Positions 1 through 16,300 of a stretch of DNA of 64,000 nucleotides are shown here, piece by piece. The DNA is taken from positions 40,576,458-40,640,457 of the forward strand of contig NC_088300.1 in the NCBI RefSeq assembly GCF_032854445.1, written 5' to 3'. Position 1 is the stretch's first letter. The number at the start of each line of letters is the position of its first letter. The translations under genes and the position numbers were made by a program. The notes beneath the pieces were generated by a model, which saw only the letters and a list, made by a program, of their open reading frames with translations, searched no databases and was not told where the DNA came from. This DNA is from Liolophura sinensis (lineage: Eukaryota; Mollusca; Polyplacophora; Chitonida; Chitonidae).

Positions 1-2573
<2,573 letters not shown>

Positions 2574-3355
2574 GTTTGCTGAAATGTATTACAGTATTTT
2601 GGCCTGTAATATAAAAATAAAAAGAACAGGAAAGAAAATTTAGCAAGAAATAAATCAAGGATAAAAGTAAGTTATTCATATTCAAGAGCTTGCCAGCTGT
2701 CAATTATATCAGCTTCACATATTTATCATTAGGACTAATATGTAGCACATAAGTGTATATATACATTTTTCAATTCTCTCCAGTGTTTTGGCTTTATTAT
2801 GTACCAAGCAACTGTCAGTGATTTACTCCAGACAGTGCATGCTGTTTCTCTTTAGCCACAGGTGGCTATTTCAACTCCTCTCTTCAGACTTAATCGGCAA
2901 AGTTTTATAACCACAGCCAATGAATGAATAAATGAATCAAACAATAAATCCAGTGTACTTTTGCAGTTACACTGTGCAATAACACGGTTGTCCATCACAG
3001 TTTATGCCATATTTTTCAAGTCCATGGTCATACAATTTATGTCGTGATAAACACTGCACTGCAGTTGATCATGTAAAACGGCCCTACCACAAGCTTCACT
3101 TGGGTTGGGGTTTGTTGATAGCCTCGGGTGGCTATTTCAAATCCACTCTCTATACTTAACTGGTGGAGTATGATACTCTAGTATAAAGAGGGGAGTTTAA
3201 ATAGAAACCTGGACCTATATTTTTGTCGACAAACTGAGCGCGAACAACAACATTCAAACGTAGTTAACCAACAGTGAAGACTAACCCGATTTCAGTTTTC
3301 AGCTTAGTTATAGTATGCTCAGAAATATGTATACCTGAGAAACAAAAAGACTTAC

Positions 3356-3494
3356 GAGGGCACCATGAGCAATCGAAAGCCCTAATATTGAGGCCTCGTG
3401 CTCAATAATCACTGATTAATGCAATGTTTTCTTCCCTCGGCCAAAAGTTCACCTCCATCTTGCTTTACGTATCCATGGTGATACGGGCTACACG
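3356..3494. promoter_or_regulatory. putative shared divergent promoter of LRP2BP (minus) and ARMH3 (plus), with 5' UTR exon donors on both sides
   Basis: A strong minus-strand donor (CTC|GTAAGT, exon ending 3356) and a strong plus-strand donor (CACG|GTAAGTG, exon ending 3494) face away from each other 139 bp apart. Both coding start exons (2578 on minus, 4324 on plus) begin just after an acceptor, so each gene needs an upstream noncoding exon, and these two donors fit. The interval holds the near-palindrome GTATCCATGGTGATAC (about 3466-3481), which loosely resembles an RFX X-box. Transcription starts are inferred, not seen. Confidence 0.5.
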
Positions 3495-4324
3495 GTAAGT
3501 GTTCATTTTATTAGATACAAAATTTAAACTTTATTAACCACCTATTCGAAACATACAAGATAGAAACTACAGAAATCTTGTGGGTTTTCCAGTTTTGTTT
3601 TTTCGCTAATAACAATGCATGTTGTATTAAGGCCGAGATACCGGAAGTAAAATGTGACATTTGGCATGTGCTTCATTCGGGGCGCAGTTCGACGTTGGTT
3701 TCTGATATGAATTGATAATTTTCATGCTAATGTTCACCCGATTACGTTTTGAAGGTTTGTTGTGACATTGACAGACATTGATTGGTCACTGAATTGTATA
3801 GCTAAATTGTTGGCAACTGATGAAAGTAATGTTTGTGCAACACGTATGCTCCATCCTGTGTACACATAATCAGAATAACGCGTAATGGAATTAATCTAAG
3901 CGGACTGTAACTGTGCAGATCACAGACTACTTCCAAATAGTTAATTCACATCGAAGCCAGTCCCAAACTCACAACACAGCCTCGACCCATCGTGGAAGTC
4001 TGGTCTATTTTGCATTGGTGAAATGTGAAATAAACACCTGGTACTAGCCTTTGTCCTGAACCAAAGCATATAAAGTATTAGCAAGCACAAGTCATCTATA
4101 TGCTGATATTTTATAATCTGTAGTTCAGAGTCAGGATGAGAATATTTCTCAAAAGCCACTATCTTGGTTGCCTAGCTGGGATGCTAAGTTGGCTTATGAG
4201 AAGCTTATGGTACATTTTGAAAAATCAGCGAGGTTAGAGAGGGGTGGGGAGGGGAAATCTTCCAAATGGTGCACCTATGGCTGTTTGCCTTACACGATTT
4301 GTTACATGTATCTATATTTTCAGG

Positions 4325-7300
4325 ATGAGCCAGCCAACAACTCCTACTTCCAAAGAGCGGAACCAGTCTGTTCTCTTAAGGAAGGGCTCAGCCAACAAAA
4401 TTCCGCTGAAGGAAAAAATTGTACAGATATATGAAGCATTTTTTCAGGTACTTTGACATGGATCTCAGTGACTTATTACACGTAATAATTTGCATTGACA
4501 TTTGCACTCCAGCACGGTGCAATTATCCGGAGCCTCTCAACAATGCGGTTGCTGTGAGTTTAAATCGAGCTCATGCTGGTTTCCTCTCCAGGCCAGAGTG
4601 GGAAGGTCTCAATCATTTCTCTTAGGCTTTATGCCAAGAGGTTTCTCAGGACAAGGTATCTGGAGAATGCCTGATTTTCTCCCGGCCATGTTTTATTTCC
4701 CAACTCATCAATTTAGAAGAAAATCTCATGTGCAGCTGTCATATTTTATTAGTGCTAAAGTTAAATGTGACACTAGGCAGTTAGTCTTGGTTTACCTGTC
4801 AGAAAGATAGTTTTGACCTAGTTGCGGTCTCAGTAGTTTATCTTAAAATTCCTTTACTTTGTACATGCAGTGTTTGTTAATGGATTTCAAACCATTCCAT
4901 ACAATGGCTTTCTACTGAACAGGGTGAAGATCCTTCCACTGGAAATCCTAACTTCTGGGATGAGCTTTTTCTCCTCAAGGTAGAACTATCACGCTGAAAT
5001 AATGTTGCATGAAGAATGGACTGTGTAGATATTCTTACATGCTTAATCTCTACGTAAAATATTTTTTTCATGTAATTGTGATATTAAAATGATTTTTCAT
5101 GTACATGTAATTGTGATATTAAAATGACTTTTCAGAGTAAGTAATATTACTTTTCTGTACAAGACATACAGTTACATAATTATGCTGAGAACTGCTGACA
5201 TGGGAAACTCTGGTTTAATTGTAAATTCTTCATCTTACCTTAATTTTGAAAGTAACTTGTAACAATTATATCATAATATTTCTTGTCTTTCAGGTCAACA
5301 ATGCTTATCTTGATAAAGAATTTGACAAACTGAGTGGAGAGGGGTTGTTATCATTGAAGGTAAGCAGACACCTGAAGGTAAATGCATGTCTCTTCCTTGC
5401 AGAATAAAGTCTTTCAGTGTTTGTTGTTAATGCTATGAATTGTTCCTGCTTGAGCAGTGTATGCACAGAGATGAAAGAGTGTGTGTATAGATTGCACATT
5501 AATGGTATTTTTTGTTTCTTTCAGGAAAATTTTAACCTCTTGTTTTACAAAAGTGTGGAATATTTAAAACAGGACAGTCCCATTCGTGTATTTAATGCTT
5601 TACAGGTAGGTTTCTGAATAATTTTCTACAGTACAGTATCAGGACTTCTTTGTGATATAACTGAGTTCTTCTTTGGCATTAACAAGGAGTGCAGACAAAT
5701 TATTTAGACTGCATTACGTGAAAATACACTGAAGTTGTGCATAGGTTAACTATTAGATGTTGAGACCCTGTATTTCTATGCATTGCTACTGATTTATGTT
5801 ACACCTATAAAGGAACATACAGCTTAAGCAGGGGGCATCCATGGCTCATGTGGTTAGCACGCTAGCGCAGCGTAATGACCAATGACAGCAACCTGCGGAT
5901 GATTGTGGGTTTCCTCCGGGCTCTGCCTAATTTATTCCCATCATAATGCTGGCCGCCGTCATATAAGTGAAATATTCTTGAGTACGGCGTAAAACACCAA
6001 TCAACTGAATCAACTGGACTACAGCCTAAGCATTGTCCAACTTACAAGAATGTAGAGGGTAATGATGTAGAGGGGGATCCAAGTTGCAGTGGATGGATAA
6101 CCATTGTTATACTCACATTTTCCACATGCTGTGAGCATTTATTTTCCAGCAAACTGTTATTGGGACACATAATGACTCATGTACACTCACAAGTGATTTG
6201 TAAACTTGATCACTGGACATTTTAAGATCATAACCATGTCCGCAGACAGCTGTGTTTTCCTTGCTGTGGTAGCTGTAATACAGAAACACATTTGAAGAGC
6301 AACATTTCGGACAACATTTTTTTTTGAAGGTCTCAGAATGAAACCAAGAAATTGTCAACCAGGATAAATGTGTCTCTGTATGATAATAATGTATGTGTTT
6401 TTAACTGAGTACATGAGTTTTGAACCTGCTGGCAAATTATTTTAACTGCTTTGCAATGAAATACCCAAAAGCTGAGCATTGGTTATGGAAAAGTGTGATG
6501 GTAATGTGTCCATGATTGCATATAAAAGACTTGCAAGAAGACAGTCAGTATCTTTGTGACATTTAGTAAATTGATGAATTGGTACTTTATTTTCCCAGAC
6601 AATATGTGCACTTATCAAGGGTGTGTTTAAGAAAAGTCGTGGCGAGTATGGGTTTGATGTCATCAATATTCTGATTGGATTTGACAGTGCAGAAGTGGTG
6701 ATGCAGGTAAATACTAGTGGTCATAAAACTAATGCCAAGCTTTGATTGCAAACTTTTAAATGCATTTTCTTTTAATAAATAATCACTGAGGATATTTTTC
6801 CTATGATGAAGTTTGGATTATCTTCTGATCTATTCTACGTTTTTTCTTTTTTTCTTTAATTTTTCAGCTTTTGTATGCTAAGACAAATCCGTCTGTAATC
6901 AAGAGGGGTTAAGCGTCATCGATGTGGACTCCAGTATTATTACACTGATTTTTCATTTCTGCTGTCACCAGTTAGTAAAAATGACTAATTGTAACATGTA
7001 TTTGTGAGGACATACTTGTTTATCTTTTCTCCCCTCCACTTAAGCTAGCACATGGATATATAGTATTTCCCTTGAATATGAAATTTGCGTAACCTTTCTG
7101 GATGGAAACACAGCTCTATTATCAGAAGCAGGTCGTGAAGATGTCGAAGTTGTGTTTTCAGAGCCTGGTGGAGACCTTAAATAACTTCCTGACAGGAGAG
7201 TACCCATATGAATATTAAGCAGCTGACCTTGAAATTTTTTCTTGCCCTTGTCACAGTAAGTCAGACAATTGTGATTGAGATAAGTGAAGTATTCTCTAAT

Positions 7301-10300
7301 TAAAGTTAGAATAAACTTATAATGTTGATGACAAAGCTTATGTTATCTTAAATGTGAGAACATACTTGTGTCCAGACAATTAATACTATGACAAAACTCT
7401 AAAACTGGATAAAACATTATTCTCACTGGAAAAGGCAAATCAGAGAATGTCTCTTTGGAACATTGCAGATATTTCCACCATTAATAACACTAGGAAGTTG
7501 CCCACAAAACTGAACTGCGACTAAATCTTTATTGTCTTTGTTCACAGGCCACAGATAACATCAGTCAGAACACTCTCCTGGAGTACTTGATGATTAACAG
7601 TGTGTTTGAGGCTCTTATCCAGGTCAGTATACCATTTAGTAAGGAAACTCGGCCTAACAAGTAAAAATGATGCCCAAATAATCTTTGGAGGTGGTGATGG
7701 TGTTGGTGTCTGATTAAACTTTCTCTTTTTTAGGCCCTATATAATGGGCCTTCATACATGGATTGGAGGTTCATTTGTTTTTCAGCTCCCTAGTCTAAGG
7801 AATGGTTATACTGGGATGGAAGGTTAAGGTTTTTTTTTTAACTGCTGTATAACAGGCACTCATACGGGAATTAAAGGTTAAGCATTTTTCTTATAGCAAT
7901 AGAAGTTAATGTGAAATATTTGTCCCATCCTCCCACAACAAGGTGGGGTGGTCGGTACACTGGAATCACCCTGTTTTTCCTTCTTTTGTAGACACAATAT
8001 TGTCAGTGCATCTCCTCCCAAACTACTGCACTGATTTTGATGAAACTTACCATACATCTTGCCTATCATCTGAACTTGTGCATGCTTAAGTTTAATGGCA
8101 GTCAAACAATTACCTTCATAATTATTGGAATGATACCTGAAATGTGTATAACAATGCCATTCTACTTTATTTGGTTTAGAGGTCAGTATTTGAACATATA
8201 AACTGACTTCAAGATTATGCAGTTTTATGAACTAGTGCTCAATAATGTGAGCTACCAATGTTCTTTGAATGCCTCATGAGAAATGTCTTTTTGCGTAACA
8301 AAATCCACATTGGAAACTGACTGCAGAGTCTAGGTGGAATTACATGTAAGTCATGTCTGTTATAAAAATGATAAAAATCACTTAGTTTATCTGTGCTCAA
8401 AATTGAAAAAAATGTCAGACTACTTCTGCAAATTATTCAAATTGGGTAGTTTGTACACTACAGGTACAGAATTATAGAAGAGAAGAGATATGGGAACTGG
8501 ATGTTGTATTTTTTAACACATACGTGAAAATGGACGTACCGTTCAGAAAAAAAAAATGTTTTGAACTTTTTCTGATTTTGACTGATTGTTATATTACAGA
8601 TTATGGGAAACTTGGTGGCCCGTCAGACTTTGGGCTCCGATACAGTCCTCCTGCTAACATTACTTGTTCAGTATAGAAAGTATGAGGTAAGAGTTTTGTT
8701 TATTATAGACACTACTGGGCAATGTTTATGTGCTAAATAAAGTGACGATTTTGTCTAGTCGTGACCTCCATGGCTCAGACAATTAGCCAGTGCAGTGTAA
8801 TGACCCAGGAGCCTCTCACCAATGCGGTCGCTGTGAGTACAAGTCCAGCTCGTGCTGGCTTCCTCTCGGCCGTAAGTGGGAAGGTCTGACAGCAGCCTGA
8901 TGGTTGTGGGTTTCCCCCAGGCTCTGCCTGGTTTCCTCCCACCATAATGCTGGCCGCCGTCTTATAAGTGAAATATTCTTGAGTACGGCGTAAAACACCA
9001 ATCAAATAAATAAATAAATATTGCCTAGCCCACCTAACTGTACAAAGGGTCATTTTGAAATTTAGTATTATGAGGTAAAGGTTATTCTGGTGTGAATGGT
9101 ATTAAATGTACTACGTGTTCCAGGTAAAATTATATATGGTATTTGACATAACAAAAGATTATCACATGTAAAGCACACAAGACACTGACTACATATACCA
9201 GTACATGGTTCTCTGAATACTGAGCTGAATGATCTTTCATTTCATTTCAGTCTGCCAACCCATATATAGTCAAGCTCTCCATTTTAGATGATGAATTGGC
9301 AATGACAGTGAGTATTTACTTAAAACCAGATGCAAAAGAAAGTACATTCAGAGTATAAGCTTCTTTTGTACATGTTTTGTAGAATTTCATGTTATTGTTG
9401 TGTAATAGGGTGTGTATTGGTGTGTGATAGGGTTTGTATTGGTGTGTGATAGGGTTTGTATTGGTGTGTAATAGGGTGTGTATTGGTGTATAATAGGGTT
9501 TGTATTGGTGTGTGATAGGGTGTGTATTGGTGTGTAATAGGGTTTGTATTGATGTGTGATAGGGTGTTGTATTGATGTGTAATAGGGTTTGTATTGGTGT
9601 GTAATAGGGTTTGTATTGGTGTGTAATAGGGTTTGTATTGGTGTGTAATAGGCAATATGTTAAATATATTTTGCTTAAGGTTTAATGTTTTACATATTTA
9701 TCAGTGCTTGTACCCTTTTGAAAAACAGAAATGTTTAATTCCAAACAAAAGCTTTGGACATGGCCAAACACAGTGGTAATTTCATCTTTTTTTATCTTCA
9801 CAGGGATATGCTCAAGTCGTGTCTTCAGTATTATCAGATTTCAACAGGTAAGTATTTTGTATTGACACAGAGAGAAACATACAAGAGGTCATCATTCTCT
9901 CAGCTGATTGTGGCACTGGTCTTGCTAACTACTAACAGTTCTTTAAATACCTTACCTTCTCAATAATTATAGGTGGATTTTCTGAAACTGTATACCATAG
10001 TGCCTTGCGAGGACTGTTGTCTTAATCAGTAAACTCTGTGTGTGGAGTAGGGGATTACCCGTAGTCGATCAGTGACAGCTGCCCACACCTTTCAATTTTT
10101 CCATTGAAATGTTGTAAGAGGCAGGGATGGACTCAGTATTGTGATGAATATCAAGATGTAAATAAAAAAATCAGCAAACAGAATGATTATTTTGGCACAC
10201 ATTGTCGTAGGCTTATAGATCCTGCATTTGACACAATCAACATTCAGACTCTATGATGAGTATGTGAAATGGCTAGCGAATGACCACCTTTTAAGTCTTC

Positions 10301-13300
10301 CGTTACATTTCTTTCCCTTTGAACACCATTTTATCACAACATGTGGTGTGTCCGTTGCACAATCCTTACATCTATGCATCGAAACAGACATTTATATACC
10401 AGCCCTCAACCAGTAAGGAAGTTCCATGTCAATCATCGCAAGGCCAGTTCCCAAAACGACCTGTAATACACCTGAAATTTGGGGGTGACAGCCAAAAAGT
10501 ACCTACATGTAGTCTCATAAACAGCACTAGAATTGTATGTGGTGTATGTTTTTTTGATTTACTGCAAAGAAAATACTAACATACTTTGCAAATGTCAAAT
10601 ACAGTGAAAAGAATAAATTTTGGACAGAAATCTGATGATAACGAAGTGTCTGAGCATTTGTAAGCCATAGTGATTTTAATTGGTGGACTCAACTGAAACT
10701 GTAGGCCAGGCACTTGGAGACTGTTCCATAGGGGTGATTGACCAATCAAAGTTAGATAAACAGTGCTTTGAAATTCTTTCACTGAGTAGTCTCATACCTT
10801 TAATAGACTGGCTGAAACTTGAACTTACCATCCAGATGAAGCACATGCTGGTGTTGGAGACGCCAGCTGATCAAGCTCTGCTTCCCGTGAATTAAAAGCT
10901 TTTATTGCGACATTTAAAAATAAAACCTGGTTCAAAAGTTCTGTCACAGTCTGCAGTCGTTCATCCACGAGTACATGTGCCTGTAGGTCTGTTTTAATAA
11001 AACTGCTGTTTAATAATTTGTCAGTGGGATACATACAGGCTGTGAATTTCCATAATGTTTTAATGATGCTTTTATTTGTGAGTTTGTTACCTGGTAATCA
11101 TTCCTGAAGCCAGTACCTGTAACAATTGTTCTGCATGCAGTCTTGCAGTTTTTTTAATCAGTGTGCTCTTTGCATATTTTGTCTCACTCACATTCAACTG
11201 AAAAGTTCTTCAAGATACTTCAGTTTAAATAAAGTCGGAATGAATTGGGTGAGATTTCCAAGCAAAGGATGTTGAGGTACGTGGTAATGTCTTTGCTGAG
11301 ACCGTGTCATACTCTGCATCATTCGTATCTTTTGAGCATACCTTAAGAGTGACTGGTAGATAAATACACGTGAGAATTTGGCAATTCTCTTTACTTCAGA
11401 CATTTATTAGGACACAGAACATATATGTATGGTCTTGCATGTGGAAATGACTTTCCAGAGCCTCTCATGTCCCAAACCTGCAGGTGGCAGATGAAATCTA
11501 CATGGCTTGGATCCTCGTCTCGGAACTGGGAAATCGGACCTTTCATCTTTTCAGTTGGGTTTAACCACTAATAAATAATAACTAATAACTAAAACTAATA
11601 AGTGTATAAAGCAGGGTTTAGCTAATTTAATGACCTATATACGTGAATGTACATGCATTACTAGCGTTTTCTTGAAATACCCATGGTACTGTGTTACAAA
11701 CTAGCTTCTTTGAATTAATCTAAAAAGGGTGTAGCCTCTCCCTAAGTTGCACAGGCATGCTACAAGTATTTTATCCACACTCATAAGGCAGTATTGTTAA
11801 TTCCAATGATCAGACGACAAACATCCACATTCCTTTCTTGTGTGAGACAAGTGGTGTGTAGATTTAACACAATCCTGTGGATATAATACCCACTGTGGTA
11901 AGAGGGGGGTGGGGGTGTGTGTGTGAATATACCCCTGTAAATAATGCCACACAATCATCGACTTCAGGTATCGGATAGCATAGTTTGTTAAATACAGCCA
12001 GGAAAACAGTATGGGGAGAGTTTTGGGTAGAAAAATGGCAAAGACATACTTTTACTATGTTGATGTTCCTCTATCAATATTTTGTCTTTATTTTTTTTTT
12101 AAACAAGCATATACACTGGAAAATGACATCATGAGTTGCTGTTTACAAGCTTTCAGGAAAGCCTGGCTTACAGACATATACTCCAGCTGGGCTAGCTGAC
12201 ATGTCAATATCACCCACTGTGAGCGCTTCGTGGGAGAATTGTATGATCTACCCGCTTGCGTCCAGTGTGTCTCAATTAGCAAGTGTCTGTAATTATTGAG
12301 AAGGTACTGTAGATTTGCCATTTGTCATCATCTATGAACCTTTATTTTTAGGTCCGAAAATAGTCTTCTAAATAATCATTATTGATAAATTTTGAATTGT
12401 TAGACAATTGCTGTTTTGTTTCCTTTTTGACAGGGAATTCCAGCTGAAGCACACAGAACCACAGGGAGGCTGGTTCTCATCTTTTACAAACATGGTAATT
12501 TTCTGCTCTGTAAATTTGTTTCAAATGCCACAGATACCATGAAACATACTTTTCTTGGCAATTGTACTTGGCATTTGTACTTGGCATTCTTATTGAAAAA
12601 GCCTCAGGTGTTGTTTTCTTTGTTATAGTACCATGTTACATGAGTGAACATTTTCACTGTAGACTAATGAGGAGAATAAAAGTGTCTTGGAAACTGCACT
12701 AAGGCAACACCAGTTTAAATAGTTGTTTTATGAGCAGAATAAATCTTTGATTTTCAGAGGAGGAAAAGTAAACATTGGAACATTAGATCAAGTAATTTGT
12801 GGAGAATGTAGATTATATTGGCAATTTTCCAATTTGATGTGGTGAGGAAGCTTAGAAAATCAGGAAAATCATAAGAACAAAATCAGACAAAATATCAAGA
12901 TTTATTTTAAGTTTTATTCCATTTTGGATTCCTTAGAGTCCGCATGACAGGGAAATCATAAAGCAATATTGATGTCACCTTATTTCCATATGGCATTCGT
13001 GATTGTTCAATGGTGTCTAATATGGGTGATGAGCCCCATAGGTGTTGATGACTGCAGCATTTGTTGTTCTTTCTAGTCTTGTCAGGTCATAGGATCAGTT
13101 AGGTAGCCTGCATTGCGTAACAATGGAGCCGCAGGTCTCATGTAGACACAAGCTGTCACCGCTCATCATGTCATATGACCTAGAAGAATCATTGGGTGTT
13201 TTGTTGTCACTGAAATGCTTATCTTACATTCACATCCTGGTCTAGACAGGGGGATCTAATTTTGGTGACTAAATTTAAACGCACAAGTATTGAGTTAAAG

Positions 13301-16300
13301 TCCTATTTTGTCAGTAGTGGAGTGAAAAGTCTTTATGCACTGTTTTTAAAGGCATTTTTGAGTATGTTGAGTGTTGTGTGTTTTGAAACTTTACAGGATA
13401 CAATGCCTTTTGTAACTCAGTAGTTTTGCATCATGGACTCTTTCAGGTTGGAAACATGTTTGTTGCAGAAGAAAAAGAAGTTGAAATGGTCAAGTAAGTG
13501 ATTCATTGGTGTGGTTTATGAAGCTACAGTCTGATAAACTGTAACGAGTACATATGTGTTACATTCAAATGAATTAACTTTGAACTTCAAGCATTTTTTT
13601 TTATGGTACATATATCTGAAACTGGAATGAACTGTCAAGGGGAGTAACTCAACACTGTGTCAGGTGACATGTTTCTCTCCCCTTGGAATCTATTTGTCAG
13701 GGGCTACAGTTTCTGTGCCCCAATTTATGCACTTTGTCTTGCATTAAGCTTGAGTGTTGTACTTTTGCTGTTTTAACTACATGTTTTTAACTTTTATTTT
13801 CAGGGCAAATGATTCAATATTGTTAGCCCTATATGAAGCTATTCATCTAAACAGGAATTTCATCACAGCCCTGACACATGTAAGATAGTCACAACAATAG
13901 TTGTTTATTACTTACAGTGTTTACCTTTCCCTTTTAAATCAGTTAATTATTATATACTGTCGTCTTCAGATTAACTTTTGATGTACTGCCATCATCGTGT
14001 TTAGTGAAACAGCTTTTGGTAACATCACAGAGCACCATATCATCTCAAAGTGTAATTACTGCACTTGGCTCATCCCAGTTTCCTCCCCTTGGTTGTTGTT
14101 TTAATCATGTCAATGAAGTATTGCTATATACAGCATCAAATATCAATCAGATAAATGAAGAAATAAATGCTGTGAGAAGTATCAACAACTGTATTTAGCA
14201 AACTAACATTTAGTCTTATATAGTTGTCATATTCACTTGTCTGTCAATAGGTTTGTGAAAAACCAAGATAATCTTATCTGTGTCATACCTCAGCATATTT
14301 ACTGGTGGGAAGTTAAACTAGGGTCAGTACTGACATGCGTTGTCATTTTGTAGTGTCATGTTGTTGCTGTATATGATTATATGTATATGAACCTCGTTCA
14401 GACGTTGATTGTATTAGGGCATATAGTTTACAAATGCCTTCTTTTCTTGTCTTAGTCTCATACACACTCCACCCCAACCACTCCACCAGCCTCTCCAGTC
14501 ACTGCCAACCCTCCATCATTTGAGACAGCAAGTAAGTTCAAATTATGTTTAAGGCCAGCAAATTATCCTCTTTGTTTACGGATTTACTAATTTTCACCCA
14601 ACAATGTACTCATTCCTCATCTGACCCTTGTTGATTTGTCTTTGACTACAGTGATAAAAATGCCTTATTCCCAGCAAAAGCTTTCTGGAGCCTAAGCCAG
14701 TGATTGTTTGCTCATAGAAATGAATGAATAATGAATAAAATAATCAGTTAAACTGAACACTACAACAGCTGTTTAGTCTTTTGGGTCACCCTTCGAATGA
14801 AATTTTGTATAAAGATTTGGCTGCTGAGCTTGTTCGATGCTGAAAACAAGTAAAACCCAGGCAGGCACAGTTTTTCATAGATAAACCATTAGCCATTGTA
14901 TCTTTCATGTGATAATTCTTCTTTTGCCTATTCATTGTTGAGATACCCCAACAGAGATTCCCGCCACACCCCTGGAGCCCATCAGTCAACCCACAAATCT
15001 TCTGGTCACCTTCCTGGAGTACAGCTCTATTGTCATGCAGGATACTAAAGGTCTGTCAACAAGTTTTTTTTCTGAAACACTGTTTTGTTAGGCCTTGCAG
15101 GGCCAACAGTCATGTAAATCCATCCATTACCAAAAAATACTTAAAACAGATTGTGTTCAGTGTGAATGAACAATTTTTTTTGATGTCAAGGTTGATATTT
15201 GGTTGCTTAGCCAAAGGCTTTTGTTAGTGCAAATTCTTGTTAGAATCTGAGATGATTTTGAAAATAAATTGTATGTGCTCTTTGTCATGCAGGTTGAATA
15301 TAGCTAAAAATTTTGAGATATATTTGTTTGGGATGATAAAACATTAATCTTATTTTTAAAATATTATATATAGGCATTGTTGCAGCTCTCCTTTTCATCT
15401 TCTTTGTTGTGAATCAAGTAATTTCTCTGCTTCCTTGTCACACACTTACCACCTACATATAGGATAACCTTAAGTGATGTTTATGAAATGAAGTTTGAGT
15501 ATGATTAAGGTACTAATGTGAATATTTTCGTCATTTCAGATGAAACGAGATATAATAATGCAAAACTCTGCCTTGTGATTTTAAATTGCATTGCTGAGGT
15601 AAGTATCTCGTTGAAGATGTAGTAAAACCATGTAGTCAAGCTGTATGAAATTCTATCATGCATATGAACAAACATTCTGTTTTTGATATATGTTTGCTGT
15701 GAGTGACATTGAAACAGATTTACGTTTTCTTCATTGTAAACTTGTGTGTAAAAAATTACTTTTAGTTAACTACCTTGACTCTTTTGTATTTCTTAGGATC
15801 AATATGCAAATTCTTTGATACACGATGTTAACATGAACTTCAGGGTACCCCTACATAGGATGGTAAGTATACAAGGAATATATTGCCTCTAGGATGTACA
15901 TCTGATGTCTCGAGTATTAACCATACCTTCATAGAAATGTCATGTATGTCTTGGTGGTCTTTTATTTGTAAGTAAAAGTTGGAAAATAAGAAATATCTAA
16001 CCCTAATTACTGTTGACTGCATAACTAGGAGGTCTTGAATTCACATAACTTTAAGACATGTATATTTTTTAATTCGATGTGTGTATGTATAAAAGAACCT
16101 TCTACGTGTGTTTTGTACCTGATATTCAGATCTTAATGTCTGTCTCATTGTTTTTGTCAGCCAATGAGGCATCGGAAGTTAAAGGTAGACAAAAATCCAC
16201 CCTCTAGACCTCTGGCCTGTGCACTTATAGGTAAGTTTGATCTCGGACTTACCAAATCTTCTCTTGTTTTAAGTGAGTCTTATATTGCACCGCAGTTCCA

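Noticed and set aside
6860-6912. Sequence around CTTTTGTATGCTAAGACAAA as the missing ARMH3 exon 6
   Set aside because: Its translation does not match the family and ends in a stop; the exon at 7162-7255 matches well.
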